From assembly GCA_965197555.1 (NCBI GenBank), contig OZ240213.1, positions 1,240,001 to 1,304,000 of the forward strand: a stretch of 64,000 nt of DNA, read 5' to 3'. The position numbers and the translations under genes are program-made. This document shows, in pieces, positions 43,092-52,175 of this stretch. Under the pieces are notes generated by a model that was not told the origin of the DNA, made no database searches, and saw only the letters and a list, made by a program, of their open reading frames with translations. Position 1 is the stretch's first letter, and every line of letters begins with the position of its first letter. Source of the DNA: G965197555 sp965197555. Its GTDB lineage: Bacteria; Chloroflexota; Dehalococcoidia; Lucifugimonadales; UBA3495.

Positions 43092-43907
43092 TCAATTGGC
43101 CTCTGTCTCGGCCAGGAATTGGAGCACCCGTTTAACGAATTTCTGTGGCTCCTCGGAGTGGGGAGGGACTTCCGCCCACCTGCAACTGGGGACCAACTGA
43201 TGTAGCCGCTCGGCCACCGCCCGCGGGTGCACGTCGTTGTGCCCAGGCATGATCATGGTTGGGGTCTGAATGCCCTTGAGCATCTCTTTGGTCATCCCCA
43301 GGCTTATGTACTGTCCATCGAACAAAGCGTGCAGGGTATCCCGCATAACTTGGGCGAAGTCCTCAGGGTCCATCGCCTCCAGGGCAGCGCGATATTCCGG
43401 ATCGTACTGGGCCCGTTCCGGAGTGAAGGGGCAAAACCGGTCGTCGGCGTTGAAGGTGTCAATGACTGCCTTCATCCCATGCTCCAGTGCTATTTCGGCG
43501 CTTCTAAAGAGCTTCGATGCCAGATAGGAGTCGCAGATGAATCCTCCAGCGATGTTCGATGGGAATATCGCCCGGACTCGCTCGGGATAACGATGGGCGC
43601 AACCCAAGGAAATCGCCGCCCCAAACGAACCCCCACCCAGGTAAGCTCGGTCGATGTGAAGAGCGTCCATCAAACCGATCACGTCCTGGCACACCATGTC
43701 CCAGGTCTGGACCACCATCGGGCTGCTGGACTGGCCTCCGAACCGGCGGTCGTAGGAGATGACACGATGCTCGTCCGCCAACTCTCGCATGACCGGTTCG
43801 TAGCTAGACAGGACTCCTTGAAGCCCGCCCGGTGATAGGATAATAGGTGGCCCGTCACCGGTCTCTTCGTAATAGATCTCCGCGCCATTCACCTTAGCTG
43901 TAGCCAT
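43092..43907 (-). CDS. Alpha/beta-fold hydrolase
   Basis: 271-aa hydrolase of the proline iminopeptidase/haloperoxidase type. Oxyanion-side motif LSPGGLQG after the first strand, DRRFGGQSSSP in place of the usual DxRGxGxS, nucleophile Ser in GGGSFGAA (about residue 95), acid residue expected in MPGHNDVHPR and His in VPPHSEEPQKFV. No signal peptide. ATG at 43907. Stands alone between a repeat and a long non-coding region. Reaction not predictable beyond ester, amide or C-C hydrolysis. Confidence 0.88.
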   Translation of the reverse strand: MATAKVNGAEIYYEETGDGPPIILSPGGLQGVLSSYEPVMRELADEHRVISYDRRFGGQSSSPMVVQTWDMVCQDVIGLMDALHIDRAYLGGGSFGAAISLGCAHRYPERVRAIFPSNIAGGFICDSYLASKLFRSAEIALEHGMKAVIDTFNADDRFCPFTPERAQYDPEYRAALEAMDPEDFAQVMRDTLHALFDGQYISLGMTKEMLKGIQTPTMIMPGHNDVHPRAVAERLHQLVPSCRWAEVPPHSEEPQKFVKRVLQFLAETEAN

Positions 43908-44334
43908 GGTTTCACCTCTCGCTAATTGTGGAGAATACGAGCTTGAACCCTACGGCTCGGACCGCGCCTCTTGGTTGGGGTCTCTCGTCAGGCCCTAGTC
44001 TAGAAACATCTTGTGACCCCGTCAATTGCTGAATTGGCACGTTCGTCGCCTCCGTAGGGAAGTCATGACACCGGTTTTGACTTCCTTGCAATTATCTTCC
44101 GGGGTTAAAGCAAGCAAAACGAGTGGGTAGCAAGTGGGTGAAAACCGTTGAGCTCAGTTCCCCGTAAGATCCGCAGCGGGAGAGCCTGGCCCCTCCTCCC
44201 GACTAGTACGATAAACTGAGGCAAAGCAGCAAGCCCACCCAGGTAACATTGGCTTGGAAAGTGAGCTTGGAGCAGGAGGCCGCTTCGAATTCGGCCCGCC
44301 CCTGCCCCGGTGGAATGGTTAGGAGCAAGCTGTC
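43908..44334. other. Intergenic region upstream of the efflux locus
   Basis: 427 bp between divergent genes; no supported ORF. Contains an 8-bp inverted repeat GGAAGTCA/TGACTTCC (44058-44065 with 44078-44085), a possible operator or hairpin. AGGAG at about 44320 serves the adaptor gene. Otherwise I see nothing. Confidence 0.5.
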
Positions 44335-46808
44335 ATGCTGTCTCTTATTGGCGCGTTCAGGACATTGAATCGTTGGCAGGTCATGGTGCTCATTGCTGCG
44401 CTATTCGGAGCCGCTGCTGCCACCTATGGAGTGTATGCCAATGTGAGTTCCGACGACCAAGCTGAATTGGCTGAGAACCAACAGTTGATACCGGTCCAGT
44501 TAGGGAATCTAGTGACCCAGGTGTCCACCAGCGGTAACCTTGATTTCCCCGAAAGGGAATCTTTGACATTTGGTTCTCAGGGATCTATCGCAGAGTTATT
44601 GGTGAAGGAAGGCCAGCTAGTGACCAAGGACCAGGTACTGGCAATGCTTGACCGGATCGCGGTAGCAACCATAAAGGAGTCCATTGCCCATGCTAGTTGG
44701 ATTTGCAGAAGGCTGAAGCAGCCCGAGACGATCTAGCGCTTCAACATGCCCTCGCTTTGGCGGAGGCGGAACAGAACGTAGCCAACTCGGTCTTTCAGCT
44801 TCAGGAAGCAATGGACGCTCTGGATGAGGCGAGAGAACCTTACACCCAGGAGGCCATCAAGACCCAGGAGGAAACGGTAGCCAACGCCAGGCTAAACCTC
44901 CAAGAAGCGCGAGAAGTGTTGGCGGGTCTTGCTCAGGACCATGGTCGCCGCCTAGCTGAGGCGAGACAAGCTACCGCAAACGCGGAGGCCGCTCTACAAG
45001 ATGCCATAGACTCGCCAGGCGATCTTGCATCCGAACACCACGAGCAACTGGTCGAGGTCCGTCAGGCAAGGGCCGACGCCGCAGTAGCTCTGGAGCAGGC
45101 CCAGGAGGCCTTGGCAGACTTCCTCCCCGGTCACGGACAGCAACTGGTGGAGGCTCGGCAGGCGGCGGCCGACGCGGAATTCGCCCTGGATGAGGCTCGC
45201 CAAGCTCTGGCCGACCTGGACCCGAGCTTTGACCAGCAATTCGCTGAAGCGCTACAAGCCAAAGCCGACGCCGAGGTCGCCTTGTTGGAGGCGCAAAGCG
45301 CCTTAAGCGCTTATGAGGAAGCCAACCTTAGGTGGCTGGCCACCGCCCGTAATGACAAGGTCGAAGCCGAGGTTGATTTGGAAGAAACCCAAGCCCGTAT
45401 ATCGGCTCTGCTCTTGGCCCAGGACACCGGCACCAGCGGCTTGGACGTACATATCCAACGACACGAGAATATATTGGAACTGCAACAATCCACACTGGCG
45501 AACGTCCAGGCAGTCCTGGCCTTGGTGGAGCAGCTAGAGGCGGCGGAAGAGCTAGCCCAGGCGAAGCTGGACGATGCCCGGGCCGACCTGGCCGAGCAGG
45601 AGTTGGGTCCGGGCTCGTTGGAGCGGCAGCAGTTGGCAGCGGCCGTGGAATCGGCCCAGGCCGATCTACAACAGGCCCAGGTGGCCCTAGCCCAGTTGGA
45701 GACCGGGCCCGACTCCTTGGAACGCAACCAGTTGGGGGCAGCGGTGGACTTGGCCCGATCCAATCTGGACCAAGCGGAGTCGCGGATGGCAGAGCTGGAG
45801 GCGGGGCTAGATCCCCTGGTCATGAACCAGAGGAAAGCTGATATCGTCGTTGCTCAAGCCAACCTCGCCGAGGCGGCAAAGCTGTCTGCGGACCTGGAAG
45901 CCAGCATCGATCCTTACGACCTTGCATTACAGGAAGCCCAGGTGGCCTTGGCCAAAGCTACCCTGGCGCAAGCCGAGGAGGACTTGGCGGAACTGTTGGC
46001 TGGCGGCGACGAGATTGAGGTGGCCTTACGGCGAAAAGAGGTTGCTTTAGCCGAAGTGAATCTGGCCCAGGCAAGACAAGAACTGGCAAAGCTCCACGGT
46101 AGTCCCGACCCCTTGGAAGTGGCGGTGCGGGAAGCCGAGGTCGCCTCTGCTCAATTGGCGCTGGAAGAGGTTCTCCAAATTCTTGAAGGCACGGTCCTAC
46201 AGGCTCCTTTCGATGGGTTCGTATCCCTGGTCGATGTGGAGGAAGGTGAGGAAGTCGAGGCGAACACCACCATAGTTGAGGTCGTGGACCCGACCGTCGT
46301 CGAAGTAGACGGCGTTGTGGACGAGATCGATGTTCTGCTGGTGCAGGAAGGGACCCCGGCCGAGGTAACTCTAGATGCTTTGCCCGAACAGGTCTTTCAA
46401 GGCATCGTTACGGAGGTGGCTTCCACCGCTCAAAACCAGCAAGGCGTGGTCACCTTTCCTATTCGCATTCAAGTGGAACTGCCCGAGGGTGTAAGGCTTC
46501 GGGAAACTCTGACCGCTGTCGCCAACATCGTCCTGAATAAGGACGTGAACGTCCTGTTGGTGCCGGAGCAGGCCTTGCAAGGCCGCTTCGACCAGCCGGT
46601 GGTCCAAGTTATGACCGACGCGGGTATAGAAGAGAAATCGGTGGTCTTGGGCAACAGCGACGGCTTCTGGGTGGCGGTGCGGGAAGGCCTGGAGGAAGGC
46701 GACCAAGTGGTGATGGAGACAGCCCAGGTGGCAACCGGAGGCTCTATCTTTGGCCGTGGATTCCGCCGGGGGGGCAGTTCTCAATCAACCTCGGGCACTC
46801 GCAGGTAA
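44335..46808 (+). pseudogene. MacA/HlyD-like efflux adaptor gene with a one-base frameshift
   Basis: Periplasmic adaptor of a MacB-type ABC efflux system, read here as two frames. Frame one (44335-44736) encodes the N-terminal helix (VMVLIAALFGAAAATYGVYA) and the first half of the lipoyl-like domain (GSIAELLVKEGQLVTKDQVL). At 44692-44697 the frame breaks: GCT AG then TTG GAT TTG CAG, consistent with one missing base in an Arg codon. Frame two (44697-46808, about 703 aa) gives a very long Ala/Glu/Gln-rich coiled coil, the second lipoyl half (LQAPFDGFVSLVDVEEGEEV) and beta-barrel domains. The rest is undamaged, so this may be a sequencing or assembly error, a fresh mutation, or a real programmed shift. 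AGGAG precedes ATG 44335. Confidence 0.85.
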
Positions 46809-46838
46809 CCCAATTAATCCCCCGATGGATGACGGCCC

Positions 46839-47579
46839 TTGATTGAACTGGACAACGTGACCAAGGTTTACAAAATGGGCAATGTAGAGGTAGCCGCCTT
46901 GCGAGGTGTCAGCCTCTCCATACAACAGGGGGAGATGGTATCCATTATGGGACCCTCAGGCTCCGGGAAATCCACCCTGATGAACATTGTCGGGTGTTTG
47001 GACGTGCCTACCACCGGGACCTATCTGTTTGAAGGCCAAGACGTGAGCAGCCTGGACGATGACCGGTTGGCCGAAATCCGCAACCGAAAGATCGGGTTCA
47101 TCTTCCAGACATACAACCTGCTGCCTCGCCTAACCGCCCAGGCCAACGTGGAGCTTCCGTTATTGTACGGCGGAGGCCGGGACCGCAAGCGACGGGCCTT
47201 GGAAGCCTTGGACCGGGTGGGTCTGGGAGACCGAGTAGGCCATCGCCCAGCCGAGCTATCCGGAGGGCAGCAGCAACGGGTAGGTATCGCCCGTGCGTTG
47301 GTCAAACGCCCGAGCATGCTGTTGGCTGATGAGCCCACGGGCAACCTGGATAGCAACTCCAGCGGGGAGATCGTAGAGATCCTGCAAAGTTTGAACAGAG
47401 ACGAGGGGCTCACCGTCATCACGGTGACCCATGAGCCGGACATTGCTGCTGCGACCCGCCGGGTCATCAGCACCAGAGACGGCTTGGTAGTGAGTGACGT
47501 TCCCGCTGCGGATATCTACGGCCCACCGCAGGCCCCCCAAGGTCCGGGAAGCCACCATGCTCCTGGGACCCTTAGATGA
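46839..47579 (+). CDS. ABC transporter ATP-binding protein (MacB/LolD type)
   Basis: 246-aa ATPase energising the downstream FtsX/MacB-like permease. Walker A GPSGSGKST near residues 38-46, Q-loop FIFQTYNLLPRL, signature LSGGQQQRVGIARAL, Walker B MLLADEPTGNLD and H-loop VTHEPDIA are typical of the LolCDE/MacB group. TTG at 46839 starts IELDNVTKVYKMG; no ATG fits better. Overlaps the permease start by four bases (ATGA). With the adaptor 30 bp upstream this makes a three-gene efflux unit. Confidence 0.95.
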   Translation: MIELDNVTKVYKMGNVEVAALRGVSLSIQQGEMVSIMGPSGSGKSTLMNIVGCLDVPTTGTYLFEGQDVSSLDDDRLAEIRNRKIGFIFQTYNLLPRLTAQANVELPLLYGGGRDRKRRALEALDRVGLGDRVGHRPAELSGGQQQRVGIARALVKRPSMLLADEPTGNLDSNSSGEIVEILQSLNRDEGLTVITVTHEPDIAAATRRVISTRDGLVVSDVPAADIYGPPQAPQGPGSHHAPGTLR

Positions 47580-48823
47580 ACGTGTCGGCCACTCTGCGCA
47601 CCGCTTTGGCATCCCTGGGCACCAACAAACTCAGGACAGGTTTGACACTGTTGGGCATCGTGATCGGGGTTGCTGCTGTCATCAGCCTGATGGCCATCGG
47701 CAGGGGGGTGCAGCAGACGATCACCGAGAGGATTCAGTCCCTGGGGACCAACCTCCTGTTTGTTCGGGCAGGCGCGTCGACCCAGGGAGGAATATCCGGC
47801 GGCCTGGGAAGCGCGGCCAGCCTGACCCTGGACGACGCATATGCCTTGCTGGACCCGGTTTTCGCTCCTTCAGTGTCGGCTGTCGCTCCTGAGCTAACCA
47901 CCTCTGCACGAGTGGTGGCTGGCCGGGAGAACACATCCACTCAGATAGCCGGAGTTACCCCTGAATACCAGTTTGTACGAAAATTCACGGTAGCCTCTGG
48001 CCAGTTCATCGGAGCGGGTCACGTTGAAAGAAGCTCCCAGGTGGCGGTTCTGGGGGCTGGGGTGGCTGAAACCCTTTTCGGCTCGCGTGATCCGGTGGGT
48101 CAGGCGGTACGCATCAACGGGCGCCAGTTCTCGGTAATCGGGGTTCTAGAGATGAAGGGCAGTGGCTTCTTGCGATTTCAGGATCAGCAGGTCATGGTGC
48201 CCATTACTACCGCCTACTATCGGCTGGCCTCCCAACGGACGGCTCAAGGCAGCATCAACGTACAAACCATCAATGTGCAGATGCCGTCGGTTGAGGTGAT
48301 GGATGCTGCGTTGCAGGAGGTGGCCACGGTGCTTCGGTTGCGTCATCGGATTACCCGAGAGGATGACTTTTCGATAACCAACCAGCAGGACACTATCGAA
48401 GCGTTACAAGAGGCGACCAACTCGTTCGTCATTTTCCTGGGCACTATCGCCGGCATTTCTTTGCTGGTTGGCGGCATCGGCATCATGAACATCATGTTGG
48501 TGTCGGTCACCGAGCGCACCCGGGAAATAGGCATTCGCAAGGCTATGGGAGCGAAGCGAAGGGACATTTTGTTCCAGTTCGTATCTGAGGCCACGCTGCT
48601 CAGCCTAAGCGGGGGTGGTGGTGGTGTGTTCCTTGGATTGGGCCTATCGCAGCTTCTAAACGGCCGGACTCTGATCGGTACCCAGCCCACCCAGACGGCC
48701 TTCAGCGGCGACATAGCTCTCCTTGCTCTGGGAGTGTCGGCTGCCATTGGACTATTCTTCGGCATCTATCCGGCCATCCGGGCTGCCAGATTGCACCCCA
48801 TCGAAGCTTTGAGGTATGAGTAA
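47576..48823 (+). CDS. MacB-like ABC permease (FtsX family)
   Basis: 415-aa inner-membrane protein. One N-terminal helix (TGLTLLGIVIGVAAVISLMA), a periplasmic MacB core domain (about residues 45-255), and three C-terminal helices of the FtsX domain, beginning VIFLGTIAGISLLVGGIGIMN with the signature RTREIGIRKAMGA in between. Such proteins extrude macrolides, peptides or lipoproteins by a mechanotransmission mechanism. ATG at 47576 within the ATGA overlap. A small DUF5666-like gene follows after 12 bp. Confidence 0.95.
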   Translation: MNVSATLRTALASLGTNKLRTGLTLLGIVIGVAAVISLMAIGRGVQQTITERIQSLGTNLLFVRAGASTQGGISGGLGSAASLTLDDAYALLDPVFAPSVSAVAPELTTSARVVAGRENTSTQIAGVTPEYQFVRKFTVASGQFIGAGHVERSSQVAVLGAGVAETLFGSRDPVGQAVRINGRQFSVIGVLEMKGSGFLRFQDQQVMVPITTAYYRLASQRTAQGSINVQTINVQMPSVEVMDAALQEVATVLRLRHRITREDDFSITNQQDTIEALQEATNSFVIFLGTIAGISLLVGGIGIMNIMLVSVTERTREIGIRKAMGAKRRDILFQFVSEATLLSLSGGGGGVFLGLGLSQLLNGRTLIGTQPTQTAFSGDIALLALGVSAAIGLFFGIYPAIRAARLHPIEALRYE

Positions 48824-48835
48824 GGAGGCCAGCCA

Positions 48836-49417
48836 ATGACCAAGTCGTTCATACTGCTGTTGATATTCTTTTTGGCGCTGGGCATCGGCCTTGGTGGCGC
48901 GTTCGCCGGGGGCGTGGCCTTCGGCAAGACCCAGAGTGAAGCTCCATCTCGGGCGGAGCTATCAGGCCTAAACTTCGGGCAAAGTGTCCAGGGTCGGTCG
49001 GTCCAAGGGCAGCGGGGCCAACTTCCAGGCCAATTCGGCCGGTCAAACCAACAGGACAAAGTTTCCCTGCGGAGCACCGGTCAAGGTCATCAGAACGGCA
49101 GCTCTATAGGACTTACTGGCAAGGGTGGACTGCTGGGCACAGTCGAAAAGATCGAAGACAATGTTGTGACTGTCGCGACGTCAGAGGGACCGGTGCGGGC
49201 GACCATCATGGATGACGCCTCAATCCGGAAGATAAGCGACGGGACAGTTGAGGACCTTGTGTCGGGCGCTCGTATAATGGTATTCGGGCCAATGGGTGAG
49301 AACGACACCATCCAAGCCAGGTCAATCGTAATCACCGGGGACGATGCAGAAAGCCTTTTAGGTGTTCAGGGAAATCCCGGCGGAGTTGGAATCCAACGAG
49401 AGCGAAGGTCTCCGTGA
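48836..49417 (+). CDS. DUF5666-like exported protein
   Basis: 193 aa. N-terminal hydrophobic segment (residues 4-25, Gly-rich) anchors or exports the protein; a Gln/Gly-rich linker of about 70 residues follows, then a C-terminal OB-like module, GLLGTVEKIEDNVVTVAT ... ATIMDDASIRKI ... LVSGARIMVFG, which is the DUF5666 pattern (a small beta-barrel also repeated in the lipoprotein at 50075). ATG at 48836, 12 bp after the permease with AAGGAGG inside the gap, so it belongs to the efflux operon. Function unknown; perhaps an accessory or sensor protein of the pump. Confidence 0.8.
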   Translation: MTKSFILLLIFFLALGIGLGGAFAGGVAFGKTQSEAPSRAELSGLNFGQSVQGRSVQGQRGQLPGQFGRSNQQDKVSLRSTGQGHQNGSSIGLTGKGGLLGTVEKIEDNVVTVATSEGPVRATIMDDASIRKISDGTVEDLVSGARIMVFGPMGENDTIQARSIVITGDDAESLLGVQGNPGGVGIQRERRSP

Positions 49418-49444
49418 GGCTCCAATGGGAAGAGACCGCCCTAC

Positions 49445-50014
49445 ATGGTGACATCAACCGAGGATCTGCCCGGCGGATCGCTGGGGCCTAGAATCTTAGC
49501 CCATCAGCCTGAAACCCCGTGGCGGGCCGGTCTGATGGCGGGTTCGGTGGCAGCGGTAGTTACGGCGCTGGTCTCCCTTCCACTTTATTCCCCCAGCGAC
49601 TTGGTATTCAACAGCGCAACGGTAGCTGTGGCAGCCATTGTCATCGGCGCCGCAGCGGGGGGAACTTGGCGAATTTTGTCTCTTCATCGGCGACGGTTAC
49701 TTCGATTTTCCCTGTTGTGCAGCGTTGGATTCGGCGTCGTCGTTTTGGCTGCTGTGGGCGGTGAGCAGTTGCTTGACCGTTCGATCTCCTTTGGCGTCCC
49801 CTTGGCCGCTATTGACTTTAGCCTTATCGGACTATTCACCCCATACTTGGCCAGGGCATCTTGGACCAGGAATCGCTGGCTGCCTCCCGTGTTTCTCGCC
49901 ACCGCGATTATGGTGGGTCTTGCCTTGGCCGGGCTTGGCGACCAAGAAAGCATAGACTTGGAGCTGCCACCCAGGAGTGGCGGTCTAGAACAGAATACTC
50001 CGTTCCCAGGGTAG
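49445..50014 (+). CDS. Integral membrane protein of unknown function
   Basis: 189 aa with about five hydrophobic helices, beginning AGLMAGSVAAVVTALVSLPL and ending VFLATAIMVGLALAG, separated by a basic loop LHRRRLLRF. No domain recognised. ATG at 49445 comes 27 bp after the DUF5666-like gene and 60 bp before the lipoprotein gene, all on one strand, so it is likely part of the same transcript. Gly/Pro-rich tail. Confidence 0.72.
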   Translation: MVTSTEDLPGGSLGPRILAHQPETPWRAGLMAGSVAAVVTALVSLPLYSPSDLVFNSATVAVAAIVIGAAAGGTWRILSLHRRRLLRFSLLCSVGFGVVVLAAVGGEQLLDRSISFGVPLAAIDFSLIGLFTPYLARASWTRNRWLPPVFLATAIMVGLALAGLGDQESIDLELPPRSGGLEQNTPFPG

Positions 50015-50074
50015 ATACCCAGTAGACTAGCCGGTACACCACTAAGCTAATTATCAATAGGAGGTCCAGGTTTT

Positions 50075-51319
50075 ATGGGAATGCGTTTCAGTGTGACGAA
50101 GCGTTGCTTGGCTGCGGCGGTGGCGTTGCTGGCCCTGGTTTTGGTCGCCTGTGGGTCGGGCGGCCAACCCGACGAGTCCCAGCAAGCCCCCGATGTTGGG
50201 ACCTTTGTTGGCACCATTGAGGAGATCGACGGCGGCGCACTATCGATAGCCACGGTGGACGGCTCCATAGTGGCGGCCATTGGTCCTGAAACCTCTATCC
50301 AGCGATTTGCCGCTGGCGACCTGAATGACCTGTCCGTCAATCAACGGGTCACTGTCATGGGACAACCCGTAGAGAACGGGGTCGCTGCAGGAACAGTAAT
50401 CGTCTCACCGGCGGGCACCAGCTTATTCCAGGACCGCGGCGAGTTCGATCTCGGTAGAGGCGGGAGGGGGCTTGTGGGTACCATCGGGAAAATCGAAGGC
50501 AACAACGCGACCATAAACACTGTCGTAGGACCCCGCGTCGCGACGCTCAGTGCTGAGGAGACTTCTGTCCAGTTGCCGACGCCAACATCCATTGAGGGTC
50601 TGGCGAGGGACCAACTGGTTACCCTGGCTGGCAAGGAAACCGGTAATGGCCGTATTGCCGTGTCTATCCTGATCAACCCGGACTTCAGTGCCCTGCTATC
50701 TGCAGGAGGACCCCCCACTCAGTCGGGGCAAGACGGTGCTCCGACTGGAACGCCGGTCCCTCCCTTGAACACCCAGCGGCAAATTGGTGACTACAAAGGA
50801 GTCACTTTCGTAGTAACCGACGGCTCCCAGGCCACTTTCACGGTAGAGGAACGTTTGGCCCTGCTTCCCCTACCCATTGATGCAATTATGCGCACCACTG
50901 CACTGTCCGGAGAGGTCCACCTAGACGGACGCCCGTCTGTAGTCGAGGTCGACCTCCTTCAACTCAGTAGCGATCAGAGGTTCCGAGACCGGTACGTCCG
51001 CAACAGGCTGTTCGCCGACCATCCACGGGCGGTCTTTACCGTAAACTCGGTGTCTCCTTTGCCCGATGGCTTTGACGATGGCGACGAGGTTGCAACCCAG
51101 ATGCTGGGGGTCCTGGACATTCAGGGTATAGAGGTGCCCTTCAGCTTCCAAGTCGAAGCCCGAGACGACGGCAGCGTCATTTTTATTCTGGGGCGCGCCA
51201 CCTTCCTTTGGTCCGACTTTGGGCTGGCCACACCCACGGCGGCAACAGTCGTTAGCCTGGAGGATGAGGTAGAAGTCCAAGTTTTGCTTGAGGTGAGGCC
51301 TCTACTCGGCTCTTCATAG
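50075..51319 (+). CDS. Lipoprotein with two DUF5666-like modules and a YceI-like domain
   Basis: 414 aa. Signal peptide with lipobox VLVACGSG (Cys about residue 26). Two DUF5666-like modules follow: VGTFVGTIEEIDGGALSIAT to about residue 105 and GLVGTIGKIEGNNATINTV to about 200. After a Gly/Pro/Thr linker, residues about 235-410 resemble YceI lipocalin-like domains: ATFTVEE, VHLDGRPSVVEVDLLQLSSD, RDRYVRNRLFADHPRAVFTV. YceI proteins bind isoprenoid-type lipids. ATG at 50075 behind AGGAGGTCCAGG. End of the efflux operon. A role in handling a hydrophobic substrate of the pump is a reasonable guess only. Confidence 0.83.
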   Translation: MGMRFSVTKRCLAAAVALLALVLVACGSGGQPDESQQAPDVGTFVGTIEEIDGGALSIATVDGSIVAAIGPETSIQRFAAGDLNDLSVNQRVTVMGQPVENGVAAGTVIVSPAGTSLFQDRGEFDLGRGGRGLVGTIGKIEGNNATINTVVGPRVATLSAEETSVQLPTPTSIEGLARDQLVTLAGKETGNGRIAVSILINPDFSALLSAGGPPTQSGQDGAPTGTPVPPLNTQRQIGDYKGVTFVVTDGSQATFTVEERLALLPLPIDAIMRTTALSGEVHLDGRPSVVEVDLLQLSSDQRFRDRYVRNRLFADHPRAVFTVNSVSPLPDGFDDGDEVATQMLGVLDIQGIEVPFSFQVEARDDGSVIFILGRATFLWSDFGLATPTAATVVSLEDEVEVQVLLEVRPLLGSS

Positions 51320-51528
51320 CTCTTGGCCATTGTGGCTGGGGATATCTCCTCGCTGGTCACCGGACAGTGTAGAGCGCGACCGCGCAGACTGGCCGACGGA
51401 GTAACTGAGGGCGCTCAATAGCAAGAGCTATGGAACCGCGACGACTGCTACCACAGCCAAAACGGCGAGTTGGGATATCTTCCCGATCGACATATGGGGA
51501 AATCCTGGTAGTCGGGATGGACGACCGA

Positions 51529-52107
51529 TCAGCCGGCAGCTAAGGGTGGGGGACCCATGAGGCCCCGGTTAGTTGCAGCCACTTGTTGCATCGTGACCAC
51601 TGCGGTGGCCAGGGTCTCCAGGTTGGCGATGGCTTCGGGGTCGGCAAGCTTGCCCTCCTGGAATTGGCGGGACTGGAGATAGACCACGCCCGGCACTAAG
51701 TGAGCGCCGAACCAAGCAAGCACCGGCCGCAGTTGGCTGTCCACCGCCAGGTAGTGGTGCTCCGTGGCCCCCATGGCCACAAGACCGCACACCTTCCCCA
51801 TGAGGCCCTCCACGGGCACCAAGTCAAGCAGGTTCTTTAAAGACGCGGTGAAAGACGCCCGGAAAATTTGGGTGCCTATCAAGTACATGTCCGCCGCCAT
51901 CACCTGCCTGACCACCGCCTCTGTATCGTCCGGGTAGTCCGACAGCGGGCGGCCATCTGCGAAGGATATCTTGTGGTCTCCCAGGTGGAGCAAGCTGGTG
52001 GCAATCGATTCACTGTGTTTGTTGGCAGAGCCCAGCGCCAGTCGCAGGGCTTGATAAAGCCTGCCTGGCGGCGTCACCGACCCGTGAATCCCAAGCATCG
52101 TTGGCAA
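51529..52107 (-). CDS. NADPH-dependent FMN reductase-like flavoprotein
   Basis: 192-aa flavodoxin-fold reductase. GIHGSVTPPGRL is the FMN phosphate-binding loop of the GSxRxxS type, followed by DLIGTQ-like central strand MYLIGTQIFRASFTASLKNLLDL, the FMN-binding Y/F-G-S/T region seen in this family. Start TTG at 52107, nine bases after GGAGG; the frame opens at another TTG (52134) that lies before the Shine-Dalgarno site. Encoded 68 bp downstream of a DszA/NtaA-type monooxygenase on the same strand, so it probably supplies reduced FMN to it, forming a two-component monooxygenase. Confidence 0.85.
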   Translation of the reverse strand: MPTMLGIHGSVTPPGRLYQALRLALGSANKHSESIATSLLHLGDHKISFADGRPLSDYPDDTEAVVRQVMAADMYLIGTQIFRASFTASLKNLLDLVPVEGLMGKVCGLVAMGATEHHYLAVDSQLRPVLAWFGAHLVPGVVYLQSRQFQEGKLADPEAIANLETLATAVVTMQQVAATNRGLMGPPPLAAG

Positions 52108-52175
52108 ACGAACAAACCTCCAGAGTTTCCCCAACTACAACCGGGCAACTTTGGCCCCCCCTGTGTCAGGTCCAG

